Positions 1 through 7,415 of a stretch of 11,269 bases of DNA are shown here, piece after piece. The position numbers and the translations under genes are program-made. Each line of letters opens with the position of its first letter. The first letter of the stretch is position 1. Origin of the DNA: Devosia sp. (lineage in GTDB: Bacteria > Pseudomonadota > Alphaproteobacteria > Rhizobiales > Devosiaceae); assembly GCA_028290685.1 (NCBI GenBank), contig JAQGJI010000037.1, positions 1 to 11,269 of the forward strand, given 5' to 3'. The notes under the pieces are model-generated. The model did no database searches. It worked only from the letters and a program-made list of their open reading frames with translations, and was not told the origin of the DNA.

Positions 1-960
1 GATGCGGTCGGCCAGCGCCAGCACCCGCTCGTCGATCACATTGGCGGCGATCTGGCGATCGAGCCGGTCGAGATCGGTTTGCGTCCCGCTGATCTGGGTG
101 TGGAGAGCTGTCGTTTTGGTCATCAGCCCGGGCAGGCGGGTAGTCCATTCGGGCGGGGGCGTCGGCAAGGCGCCAAACGCCGCCAGGGTCTGGCACAGCC
201 GCGCGTGCTCGGCGGCCAGCGGAAAAGCGCGCAGGATGCGCACCAATTCATCATGGCGGGCTTTAAGACTTGCCCGCTCAGCCATGGCCTGGTCATAGGC
301 CGATTGTGCCTGGTTGGATGCAGCGACCAAGCCGGCATGGGCAGAGGCCTGCGTGTCGATGCTGTCGCGCTCGGCCTTGAGCTGGACGAGCTGTTTTTTG
401 AGTTCGGCAATGTGGGTGGATCTGCCCAGGCGCTTGTAAATCCTGTCGGCATCGTCCTTGACCCCTGCCAGGATGGTGCCCAGATCAGCCAAGCCGGCGC
501 TTGCCGAGAACAGCAATTCTCCCAGATCGCCCTTGGAGGCGATGATTGCATTGCCGCCCTCTTCCAGGGTTTGGTCGTCAAGCGAAAACATGGTGCGGTA
601 GGCATCACGTGTCAGCCCTGCCAGCGGAACGCTCAGCACGGCTTCGTTGACAGCTTGCCCCCGCCCGTCCAGCAAGGAATTGGTGCGTTGCTTGACGCGA
701 AGCAGCCGGTGATCGCGCCCGTCAAACTCGAGCAGTCCGCCTACCTGCATGCTGGGGTAAGGGTGCAGAAAATTGTAGCGGCTGCGCTCCTCGATGCCGA
801 ACAGCAAATCGAGATAAGCCGACAGCGCCGTCGACTTGCCGGCTTCGTTGAGGCCGTAAACGATGTGCAGATCAGGCGCCCCGGGCCGGGCTGCGCCCAA
901 ATCGATGCTGTAGTCGGTGAACTTGCCATAGCGGGTAAGCTCGAGCTGGCGCAGGCGCAT
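1..960 (-). CDS. YhaN-like AAA family ATPase, N-terminal part (cut by left edge)
   Basis: An uninterrupted minus-strand frame from an ATG at 960 to the left edge gives the first 320 residues. The protein opens MRLRQLELTRYGKF, the usual start of RecF/SMC/YhaN-type ATPases, and has a Walker A motif GLNEAGKST at about residues 36-44. A YhaN-style N-terminal half follows, then a long region rich in charged and polar residues after about residue 190 (KKQLVQLKAERDS and similar), probably the start of a coiled coil. The C-terminal half with Walker B and signature motifs is outside the window. The start ATG overlaps the stop of the upstream nuclease by one base (TGATG), suggesting translational coupling. 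By analogy with SbcC/Rad50 it would be the ATP-driven partner of that nuclease in the cytoplasm. The DNA substrate is not known from sequence. Confidence 0.88.
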   Translation of the reverse strand, partial: MRLRQLELTRYGKFTDYSIDLGAARPGAPDLHIVYGLNEAGKSTALSAYLDLLFGIEERSRYNFLHPYPSMQVGGLLEFDGRDHRLLRVKQRTNSLLDGRGQAVNEAVLSVPLAGLTRDAYRTMFSLDDQTLEEGGNAIIASKGDLGELLFSASAGLADLGTILAGVKDDADRIYKRLGRSTHIAELKKQLVQLKAERDSIDTQASAHAGLVAASNQAQSAYDQAMAERASLKARHDELVRILRAFPLAAEHARLCQTLAAFGALPTPPPEWTTRLPGLMTKTTALHTQISGTQTDLDRLDRQIAANVIDERVLALADRI

Positions 961-2228
961 CAATCGGTTCCGGGGGTGTCGTGTTTGAGCCGCGCCACGA
1001 TATCCTGGCTGCCTTCAGCGAGCAGGAGCGCAACAAAGGCATCCAGCTCGGCTGCATCGGCGCCCATGAAGCCGCGGATTTCGGCCGGCAAATCGTTGCG
1101 CAAATCCTCAACCATCTGCCGCACATCGGCATGTGTACTCGCCGCGCCGCTGATTTCCGCCTGCATCAGCGCACCAAGTTCGAGAACCGGGTCCCCTCCA
1201 ACGACGCCTTCATGCTCGATGGGGGCTTTGGTTGCGATCTCGATCTTCTCGATCCAGGTGCGGCCCAGCCCTTCGGCCCGCTGCTCTGCTTCGCTCGCCA
1301 CCAGGTCGCGGTCCCGCCGCAAGCGCCAGTTGAGCGATGTCAGCCCGCGCAGTTCCAGCCGTGCTACCAGATGGGGGGAACGGGTTTTGGCCCGCACCTG
1401 GCCCAATCGTGCTTCGATCCGGTCCATGCCCTCGCGCCAGTCGGTGACCCCGCTCAGATCGACGCTCACGCGCTCGAACTGGGCAATGCTGGTCAGCCTC
1501 TCCTGCACGCTGAGCGATCGATCGTCATGCACCGTCACCAGCGAAACCGTCTTTTCGCCCGCCTCGTTGATGTCGCGCCCCTGTGGCATGCCGGGCATGA
1601 CGATAGGCCGGGTCTGATCGTGGACGGCGCGCCTGTGGATATGGCCCAGGGCCCAGTAGTCGAAGCCCGAGGCCTGCAGATCGGCCACGCTGGTGGGCGC
1701 ATAGTGATCGTGCCCGGGTGCACCGCCGAGGCTGGTGTGCATGATGCCGATATTGATGGCGCCGCTTTCGGGCGGCCTGTATTTGGGCAGCAGGGTTTGC
1801 GGCGCCTGGGGCTTGGTGAAGCTGAGCCCATGAATGGCGATGTCGAGCCCGCCTACCTGCTGGCTGACGGCCTCTGCCCGCCCGCCAAACACTTTGACGG
1901 AAGGGGGCAATACCAGTTCCTGGGTAATCCGGGAGAGCGCATCGTGATTGCCGCGGATCTTGTAGACCGCAATCGCCGCGGCGTGCAGGCGGCCCAGCTG
2001 CGTTGCCAGGAACCGCGCCGTCTTCATGGAGGTCTGCTCGCCGTCATACAGGTCCCCGGCGATGATCAGCGCGTCGACCTGTTCTTCCAGGCACAGATCA
2101 ACAATCGCCACCAGCGCCTGGCGGGTCGAATCCCCGATCAGGCCAGCAAGATCGGGATTGCGCAGCGAGAGCGAACGCAATGGAGAATCAAGATGGATAT
2201 CGGCGGTGTGGACAAAACGGAACGGCAT
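960..2228 (-). CDS. YhaO-like DNA exonuclease (SbcD/Mre11-type metallophosphoesterase)
   Basis: A 422-residue calcineurin-like phosphoesterase. All metal-site motifs are present near the N-terminus: D10-x-H12 (HTADIHLDS), GDLYD at 58-62, GNHD at 94-97, MHTS at 163-166 and GHIH at 195-198. The C-terminal half (about 270-422) is less conserved and probably forms the cap or ATPase-binding region. I chose the ATG at 2228 because the protein then begins MPFRFVHTADIHLDS, the normal family start; the frame extends upstream only with a TTG. There is no strong Shine-Dalgarno. It lies upstream of the YhaN-like ATPase with a one-base overlap, as expected for an SbcCD-type pair. It follows the ferredoxin reductase on the same strand after 119 bp, so read-through from that operon is possible but no functional link is evident. 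Confidence 0.9.
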   Translation of the reverse strand: MPFRFVHTADIHLDSPLRSLSLRNPDLAGLIGDSTRQALVAIVDLCLEEQVDALIIAGDLYDGEQTSMKTARFLATQLGRLHAAAIAVYKIRGNHDALSRITQELVLPPSVKVFGGRAEAVSQQVGGLDIAIHGLSFTKPQAPQTLLPKYRPPESGAINIGIMHTSLGGAPGHDHYAPTSVADLQASGFDYWALGHIHRRAVHDQTRPIVMPGMPQGRDINEAGEKTVSLVTVHDDRSLSVQERLTSIAQFERVSVDLSGVTDWREGMDRIEARLGQVRAKTRSPHLVARLELRGLTSLNWRLRRDRDLVASEAEQRAEGLGRTWIEKIEIATKAPIEHEGVVGGDPVLELGALMQAEISGAASTHADVRQMVEDLRNDLPAEIRGFMGADAAELDAFVALLLAEGSQDIVARLKHDTPGTD

Positions 2229-2308
2229 TGCCGGCAAGATGACGTGCCAGGGGGCGTATTGCAAGGCGGCAAACGCTGGCGTGAACTGCGAGAACGGCAA
2301 GGTTCGGG

Positions 2309-2331
2309 GCGCCGGCGCCGCAAGCCGGCGC
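2309..2331. other. GC-rich inverted repeat between reductase and nuclease genes
   Basis: A perfect 8-bp inverted repeat (GCGCCGGC, 7-nt loop, GCCGGCGC) lies in the 119-bp gap between the reductase stop (2348) and the nuclease start (2228). It is placed where an end-of-operon hairpin would sit on the minus strand. No T-run follows, so it is not a classical intrinsic terminator. It could pause polymerase, stabilise the mRNA end, or be chance in GC-rich DNA. Confidence 0.4.
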
Positions 2332-2347
2332 GTCCGTTGCCGGCCAT

Positions 2348-3583
2348 TCAGGCCACCATTTTCTTGAGTTGAGCATCAGGCCGGGCAAGTGCGGCGGGGT
2401 CGGGACAGGCACTGCGGGCGATCAGCATCTGTGCAAGCCTGATGTCCCGGGCCACGGCGCCACCAGCGCCGATGCCGCTGGCAGCCACGAGCCGGCCGGC
2501 GGCATCGAGATGAAACAGCAGGAACGCGCCCTCGCCAAGGTCGCGCCTGACCACCGCCAGGGCCGGATCCGCCAGGCCTGCCACCTGCAGCGTCAGCTCG
2601 TATTGATCGGACCAGAACCAGGGCACGGCATCGTAGGCCATCGATTGCCCAAGCATGTTGGCTGCGGCGACGGCGCTTTGGTCCAGGGCGTTGCGCCATG
2701 ATTCAAGACGCATGACCCGCCCATTCTGGCTTGCAACGGGGAATGCACAGCAATCCCCGGCTGCAAGAATATCGCCGTCCTGCGTTGTCAGGCTGGCATC
2801 AACCAGTATTCCATTGTCCACCGCCAGCCCGGCGGCCTGGGCCAGCTCGACATTGGGCACTGCGCCGATGCTGGCCACGATCACATCGCCCGTCAAACGC
2901 GTTCCGTCCTCAAGCTCGACGGTTGCCGCGCCCGGGGCAGTCTCGATCCGGGTGATCTTCACCCCGCACCGGATGTCGACGCCCTGTTGGACGTGACGGT
3001 TTTCGATGACGCGGGCGATCGCCTCGGGAACGCCCCGCAGGAGAACCCGGGGCTGGGACTCGATTACGCTGACGCTGGCGCCGCGAGCACTGGCTGTTGC
3101 CGCCACTTCCAGCCCGAGAAACCCCGCGCCCAGAACAAGGAGGCGCGTTCCAGGCCGCACCCGCTCGCGCAGGGCAAGGCAATCGGCCATGTTTCGCAGA
3201 TAGCGAACACCCGCAACAACGGCGCCATCCTGCATCAATTGGCGCGGCCGCGCGCCGGTGGCGAGCAGCAGCTTGTCATAAGCAACACCAGTTCCGTCGC
3301 AAAGCCGGATGGTTTTCTGCGCGCGCTCGATGGCGCTCGCGACCACCCCGGGGCGGTAGGTAATGCCTGCAGCCGCCAAATCCCCGGCGCTGGTGATAAA
3401 CGTTGCACTGGCTGCGTCATCGGCCAACACGGCCTTGGACAGGGGAGGGCGCTCATAGGGCAGATGGGGTTCGTCCCCGATCAGGTCTATCGTGCCATCA
3501 TGACCCTTCTCCCGCAGGGCCAGCGCGGCCCTTGCCCCGCATTCGCCGGCCCCGATGATGACCATGCCCGTGCCAGCGCTCAT
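2348..3583 (-). CDS. mocF: FAD-dependent NAD(P)H:ferredoxin reductase (MocF/rhodocoxin-reductase type)
   Basis: A 411-residue two-dinucleotide-fold flavoprotein. It has an FAD-binding GAGECG loop at residues 11-16, a second NAD(P)H loop GAGFLG at 152-157, the FAD-contacting LAAGDCCAF segment near 273-281, and PWFWSDQY near 321-328, typical of reductases serving oxygenase ferredoxins. Length matches the family (about 400). The ATG at 3583 is chosen because MSAGTGMVIIGAG places the FAD loop at the N-terminus and because it overlaps the Rieske gene's stop by four bases (ATGA). It would pass electrons from NAD(P)H to the Rieske ferredoxin encoded just upstream. The symbol rests on gene order and family resemblance to the rhizobial rhizopine set, so the reductase role is firm and the specific name less so. 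Confidence 0.88.
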   Translation of the reverse strand: MSAGTGMVIIGAGECGARAALALREKGHDGTIDLIGDEPHLPYERPPLSKAVLADDAASATFITSAGDLAAAGITYRPGVVASAIERAQKTIRLCDGTGVAYDKLLLATGARPRQLMQDGAVVAGVRYLRNMADCLALRERVRPGTRLLVLGAGFLGLEVAATASARGASVSVIESQPRVLLRGVPEAIARVIENRHVQQGVDIRCGVKITRIETAPGAATVELEDGTRLTGDVIVASIGAVPNVELAQAAGLAVDNGILVDASLTTQDGDILAAGDCCAFPVASQNGRVMRLESWRNALDQSAVAAANMLGQSMAYDAVPWFWSDQYELTLQVAGLADPALAVVRRDLGEGAFLLFHLDAAGRLVAASGIGAGGAVARDIRLAQMLIARSACPDPAALARPDAQLKKMVA

Positions 3584-3894
3584 CCCACGTCCACCAGCAC
3601 CGCACTCCCTTCCAGCCTGACCGGGTAAGTCGCCAGATTGACGCAGACCGGTGCCCCTTTGGCGGCGCCGGTCTTGTAGTTGAAGCGCCCATTGTGCTTG
3701 GGGCACTCGATGATGTCGCCCATCACCAGGCCATCGGCCAGAAAGGCATGCTCATGCGTACAGATCCCGTCAGTCGCATAGAAGTCGCCTTCGGGGCTCC
3801 GGTAGATCGCAAAGACCCTTCCAGCATGATCGAAGCGGATCAGGTCCTCGGCCTCGATGTCGTCAACCGTGCAGGCTGCTACCCACTGGGCCAT
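3580..3894 (-). CDS. mocE: Rieske [2Fe-2S] ferredoxin (MocE-like)
   Basis: A 104-residue soluble Rieske ferredoxin. The cluster ligands are visible as C45-x-H47 (ICTHEHAFL) and C64-PK-H67 (ECPKHNGRF), the C-X-H...C-X2-H pattern of oxygenase-type Rieske proteins. There is no signal peptide or membrane segment. Size fits the family (100-110). The start is supported by an AAGGA ribosome site a few bases upstream. It lies 31 bp downstream of the desaturase-type oxygenase and overlaps the reductase by four bases, so it is the middle carrier of a three-component monooxygenase. In Sinorhizobium meliloti mocE has the same kind of neighbours and is needed to demethylate 3-O-methyl-scyllo-inosamine. 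Here the substrate is inferred only as something similar. Confidence 0.9.
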   Translation of the reverse strand: MAQWVAACTVDDIEAEDLIRFDHAGRVFAIYRSPEGDFYATDGICTHEHAFLADGLVMGDIIECPKHNGRFNYKTGAAKGAPVCVNLATYPVRLEGSAVLVDVG

Positions 3895-3925
3895 AGCCGG
3901 AATCCTTCTTGCCGATCGCGTCGAT

Positions 3926-5026
3926 TTACTGGGCAGCCGAGGGGGCCGGAACCTCGTGGAATTCTTCGCGATACGGTTTCGCGCTGGCCGGGAGTTCCCG
4001 CTTGACGAAATAATCCTCGTAGCGAAGCTGCCGCAGGAAGGCCGGGATCATCTCGCGATAGCCCGCCAGGATCGAGGGCGAGGGCGCCGGCAGATCGTGC
4101 TTGATCGCCTCATGCAGCCTGGGCAGGGCATGGTAGGGCACCATCGGAAACATGTGGTGCTCCACATGATAGTTCATGTTCCAGTAAATGAAGCGGCTGA
4201 CGGGATTCATGAGGACGCTGCGCGTGTTGAGCCGATGGTCGGTCACGTTGTCGGCCAGCCCCCCATGCTGGAGCAATCCGCACATCACCATGTGCCAGGC
4301 GCCATAGAGCCGCGGCAAACCCACCAGCACCAGTGGCAGGATGGACTGGAAATAGATCGCGGTTGCGATCACGGCGAGGTAGATCGCCAGCCAGATGCGG
4401 GCGATACGAATGGCCTTGGCTTGCTCCATCTGGGGGATGAAGCTCCTCTCGACCGGGCTGAGCTGACCGGCGGCATTCCGCAGCATGTCGCCGATCGCAT
4501 GATAGGCGTCGACGATGCCGAAGACGTTGAGCACAACCCGCAAAAGGTCTGGCGGCCGCATCACGGCGATCTCGGGATCGCGGCCGACGATCGTGGTGTC
4601 GGTGTGGTGCCGCGCATGGCTCCAGCGCCAGGTCACCGGATTGCGCATGATCATGAAGCACGCGAGCTGGTAAACGACCCTGTTCATCCACTGCGTCTTG
4701 AAGGCCGTGCCGTGGCCGCACTCGTGCCAGCGGGAATCGGTGGCCGAACCATACAGGACGCCATAGGCCAGAAAAAATGGAACAGACCACCAGCTGCCCC
4801 AGAAATAGATGCCCCCGGCCGCAAAGGCGGCCATGAGGCCCAGCCAGATAAGCGTGTCGCGAATGGCCGGACCATCGCTGCGCTGCATCAATTCCTTCAT
4901 CTGCTTGCGCGGGAGCGCAGTGTGGTACCACTCCGCCGCAGCCAGTCCGGTCTCTGCCGCACGCCTGGCGTCGCGCCCCAGCAAGTTGTAGTCCCGCTTG
5001 CTCGATCCGAGGTTTTCGAGCGTCAT
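3926..5026 (-). CDS. mocD: Membrane di-iron oxygenase, fatty-acid-desaturase fold (MocD-like hydroxylase/demethylase)
   Basis: A 366-residue integral membrane protein with the histidine boxes of the desaturase/hydroxylase superfamily: HECGH at 101-105, HARHH at 137-141 and HVEHH at 287-291, plus QHGG near 253-256. Hydrophobic segments lie near residues 58-95, 165-175 and 210-250. The start ATG at 5026 has a strong AAAGGAG ribosome site directly upstream. The family hydroxylates or desaturates fatty acids, alkanes and other substrates. Lying directly upstream of a Rieske ferredoxin and its FAD reductase, this member fits MocD, the putative oxygenase for O-demethylation of rhizopine, better than a lipid desaturase. 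A desaturase or hydroxylase acting on another small molecule cannot be excluded. It follows the LacI-type regulator on the same strand after 114 bp. Confidence 0.87.
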   Translation of the reverse strand: MTLENLGSSKRDYNLLGRDARRAAETGLAAAEWYHTALPRKQMKELMQRSDGPAIRDTLIWLGLMAAFAAGGIYFWGSWWSVPFFLAYGVLYGSATDSRWHECGHGTAFKTQWMNRVVYQLACFMIMRNPVTWRWSHARHHTDTTIVGRDPEIAVMRPPDLLRVVLNVFGIVDAYHAIGDMLRNAAGQLSPVERSFIPQMEQAKAIRIARIWLAIYLAVIATAIYFQSILPLVLVGLPRLYGAWHMVMCGLLQHGGLADNVTDHRLNTRSVLMNPVSRFIYWNMNYHVEHHMFPMVPYHALPRLHEAIKHDLPAPSPSILAGYREMIPAFLRQLRYEDYFVKRELPASAKPYREEFHEVPAPSAAQ

Positions 5027-5140
5027 CGATAGGCTCCTTTGGACAGCGGCGGAGGATGATCGCAACTGAGCGCAAGGAAACCCCTCTTGCAATGATGGCG
5101 ACTATCAAAAACCATCATCATGCCGCGGCGGGCAGCGGCC
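5027..5140 (-). promoter_or_regulatory. Leader of the oxygenase operon with inverted repeats
   Basis: This 114-bp gap separates the regulator's stop from the oxygenase start. It holds two inverted repeats. One is ATGATGG (5092-5098) with CCATCAT (5112-5118) around a 13-nt loop. The other, GCCGC/GCGGC at 5122-5139, lies just after the regulator's stop and could be a weak terminator arm, although its T-run is distant. The ATGATGG heptamer also occurs three times in the divergent promoter region at 6276-6325, hinting at a shared binding protein. The AAAGGAG ribosome site of the oxygenase is at the downstream end. I could not assign convincing -35/-10 boxes. Confidence 0.4.
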
Positions 5141-6169
5141 CTATTGGGCGGGCAGGTTTTCCTTGAGGAAAATACGCGGCTCGACCAGCTTTTTCGTAAG
5201 GTACGGCGCCGAGGATGCAATGGAGCCCAGAAGCTGGATAACCGACTGCTCGGCCAGCAATCGCGCATTCTGGTCGATTACCACGTCACAAATGTCGTCC
5301 ACCAGGTAGCTGCGAGTCTGGCGTGTCAGGTCATGGCAGATAAAGACCGGCTTGCCGGCCGCCTTGGTGTCGTGTTCCAGCAGCGCCTTGACGATGCCCG
5401 ACCGGCCCGCCCCGACGCAGTAGATGCCAAGCGGTTTGGTGTTGCCGTTGAGCAGGCGCATCGCGGCCAGAAAGCTCGCCTGGGGTTCATCGTTGATTTC
5501 GATCGCCACGTTGACATCGAGCTGACAAAAATCCTCCTGGATCACCGAACGGAACCCCATCTCGCGCTCTTCGTGACCACGATAGGATTTCGATCCGGTC
5601 AAAATGGCGACCGAGCCGGCCCGTCCGGCAAGAAAGCGCCCCATCAGCAGTGCCGCGGTTCTGCCCGCCACCCTGTTGTCGATGCCGACATAGGCCGAGC
5701 GAGGCGCCGTGGGGACGTCGGATGCGATGGTGACAACGCGAATACCTGAATCCACCAGATCGTGCAGCAGATGACGCGTCTTTGGCAGGTCGACCGCGAT
5801 CACGCCGATGCCGTGCACGGACAGCGCAATGTGCTGCACCGCCTCCTTGAGGTGCTCTGGTTGAATGCCCCGCAGCGGGCGGATCCTGCAGGAAGCTACC
5901 AGCGGCAGGCGTCGGCAATAGTCTTCGATGTGCTCGGCAAGTTCTGCCAGAAAGGCGTTTGATCCAATGGGGATGAAGAATTCGAGATTGGCGGGTTTGG
6001 AGGGAAAAACCACATTGCCGACCACCGGCAGATAGCCCAGCTCCTGTGCCGCCTGCATCACCCTTTGCTTGGTGGTGGGGCGAACGCCTGCACGCGCGTT
6101 GAGCACGCGGTCCACCGTTGCGGTGGACATGCCGCTGGCTTTTGCAATGTCGGCGACGGTGGCTTTCAA
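5141..6169 (-). CDS. LacI-family transcriptional regulator with sugar-binding domain
   Basis: A 342-residue repressor-type protein. Residues 2-24 form the LacI helix-turn-helix (TVADIAKASGMSTATVDRVLN), followed by a hinge with the family pattern VRPTTKQRVMQAAQELGYLP. Residues from about 60 form a periplasmic-binding-protein-like domain of the ribose/inositol type (EFFIPIGSNAFLAELAEHIE; GIDNRVAGRTAALLMGRFL), which normally binds a sugar or polyol effector. I place the start at TTG 6169: GGAGG lies seven bases upstream and the protein then begins directly with the helix-turn-helix. An ATG at 6193 in the same frame would add eight residues and has a poorer ribosome site. It is transcribed divergently from the dehydrogenase operon and in the same direction as the oxygenase set, so it probably controls both. 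The inducer is unknown. Confidence 0.87.
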   Translation of the reverse strand: MKATVADIAKASGMSTATVDRVLNARAGVRPTTKQRVMQAAQELGYLPVVGNVVFPSKPANLEFFIPIGSNAFLAELAEHIEDYCRRLPLVASCRIRPLRGIQPEHLKEAVQHIALSVHGIGVIAVDLPKTRHLLHDLVDSGIRVVTIASDVPTAPRSAYVGIDNRVAGRTAALLMGRFLAGRAGSVAILTGSKSYRGHEEREMGFRSVIQEDFCQLDVNVAIEINDEPQASFLAAMRLLNGNTKPLGIYCVGAGRSGIVKALLEHDTKAAGKPVFICHDLTRQTRSYLVDDICDVVIDQNARLLAEQSVIQLLGSIASSAPYLTKKLVEPRIFLKENLPAQ

Positions 6170-6390
6170 GATGCTCCCTCCACGATCAATCATGCCCATC
6201 CATGCGCGGGAGCGCCAGAATTTAAACCTGATCGGCGATGCAAACTGATGGGATCGGTGATTGTACGGCGCATTTATGATGGACCCTTGGGTAGCATATA
6301 GCCCGATCATGATGGGAAATGATGGCAGCCTCAATTGAGCACGGCCCACAGGCCGCGTTGATTGGTCACCCACGGTCCCGGGGGAACCGC
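6170..6390. promoter_or_regulatory. Divergent regulatory region between regulator and dehydrogenase operon
   Basis: A 221-bp gene-free stretch with a lower GC core. Visible elements are a tandem pair GATCGGCGAT (6230-6239) and GATCGGTGAT (6252-6261) spaced 22 bp; TGATGG at 6246, 6277, 6310 and 6320 on the same strand; a 14-bp palindrome with one mismatched pair, CCGATCATGATGGG (6303-6316); and a perfect 10-bp palindrome CTCAATTGAG (6330-6339). The regulator's GGAGG site and the reductase's GGGGGAA site lie at the two ends. LacI-family proteins bind palindromes, so these are operator candidates. Promoter boxes for either direction are not clear enough to call. Confidence 0.6.
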
Positions 6391-7380
6391 ATGCGCTATC
6401 GTAAATTTCCGAAGTCGGGCGACGACATCAGCGTGCTGGGGTTCGGCGCGATGGGATTTGCCGGATGGTTCGGCGCTGTCTCAGACGCGGACTGCATCAG
6501 ATCGCTGCAATACGCCATGGACCGCGGCGTCAATTTCATCGATACCGCCCGTGCTTATGGGGAAAGTGAAAAGATCGTCGGGGCGGCACTGCGATCCTGG
6601 GCGGGTGCAAAGCCATTCCTGGCGACCAAGATCGAAGCGCTGGGCCCCAAGTCCCAGTTCGGCATGCCTCTGGCGGTCGAGCAGGCCTTCCCCAAAGGTC
6701 ACGTCACCGCCGATTGCGAACGCTCGCTGCGCACGATGGGCGTCGAGGCGATCGATCTGATGCAACTGCACCTTTACTGGCCCAATTGGGGCACTCAGGG
6801 CTATTGGATGGATGAACTCCAGGCGCTCAAGCAGCAGGGCAAGGTCCGCTTCGTTGGCATCTCGGTTCCCGATCACCGGTCGGACATGGTACTGCCGCTG
6901 GTCATGAGCGGTCTGATCGACTCGGTTCAGACCATCGTCAACATCTTCGATCCACTGGCGCTGGAAGTGCTGGCCCCAATCTGCGCCCGGCACGGCGTGG
7001 CGGTGATCGCGCGGTGCATTCTCGATGAGGGTGGGCTGACGGGCTTTCTTTCCGAGGCAATGGCGTTTCCCGAAGGGGATTTCCGGCATGGTTACTTTGA
7101 CAGGACCATCAGCCGGGCCACGTATATGCAGAAGGTGGACCGGTTGCGCCAATATGTGCCGGAGGCGGCCAGCTCGCTGGCCGCACTTGCCCTGAAATTT
7201 GCCACCCATTCGAGCGAGGTGACGACAGCCATCACCTCCATGCATGTCGAGCAATATGCCAGGGCCAATATCGACGCTCTCGCCGAACCGCCGCTTGCCC
7301 AGGCAATGTACGAAAAACTGCGAACCTCGCACCGCTTTGTCAAGAACATGAACCATGTCGGGCACTGGGACGTCGCGTGA
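6391..7380 (+). CDS. Aldo/keto reductase
   Basis: A 329-residue NAD(P)H-dependent oxidoreductase of the aldo/keto reductase (TIM-barrel) superfamily. The catalytic tetrad can be placed as D51 and Y56 (FIDTARAYGESE), K80 (LATKIE) and H127 (LMQLHLYW). The N-terminal signature LGFGAMGFAG and the KVRFVGIS segment also fit. Length is normal. The ATG at 6391 is chosen because the protein then begins MRYRKFPKSGDDISVLG and has a GGGGGAA ribosome site; an upstream frame extension lacks both. First gene of the plus-strand operon, 35 bp before the DUF4432 gene. It would reduce or oxidise a carbonyl group of a sugar-like metabolite in the cytoplasm. The substrate is not readable from the sequence. Confidence 0.9.
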   Translation: MRYRKFPKSGDDISVLGFGAMGFAGWFGAVSDADCIRSLQYAMDRGVNFIDTARAYGESEKIVGAALRSWAGAKPFLATKIEALGPKSQFGMPLAVEQAFPKGHVTADCERSLRTMGVEAIDLMQLHLYWPNWGTQGYWMDELQALKQQGKVRFVGISVPDHRSDMVLPLVMSGLIDSVQTIVNIFDPLALEVLAPICARHGVAVIARCILDEGGLTGFLSEAMAFPEGDFRHGYFDRTISRATYMQKVDRLRQYVPEAASSLAALALKFATHSSEVTTAITSMHVEQYARANIDALAEPPLAQAMYEKLRTSHRFVKNMNHVGHWDVA

Positions 7381-7415
7381 GCACGCTTGTTGGCTTCACA
7401 GAATAGGGAGAGCGC

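Noticed and set aside
79..1617. 512-codon plus-strand open frame opposite the YhaN/YhaO genes
   Set aside because: It is antisense to two well-supported genes on the minus strand and its protein is low-complexity without family motifs. It is a by-product of GC-rich codon use.
2309..2331. Intrinsic terminator of the oxygenase operon
   Set aside because: The inverted repeat is perfect but no T-run follows on the minus strand, so it is listed only as an inverted repeat.
981..2372. 463-codon plus-strand open frame
   Set aside because: Antisense to the YhaO-like nuclease, whose metallophosphoesterase motifs are complete. The plus-strand product resembles nothing and has no ribosome site.
3926..5026. 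Ordinary membrane-lipid desaturase
   Set aside because: The histidine boxes alone would allow it, but the directly linked Rieske ferredoxin and ferredoxin reductase, and the sugar-type regulator and dehydrogenases, fit a MocD-like oxygenase better. It remains an alternative.
3857..5032. 391-codon plus-strand open frame
   Set aside because: Antisense to the desaturase-type oxygenase, which has all histidine boxes and a strong ribosome site.
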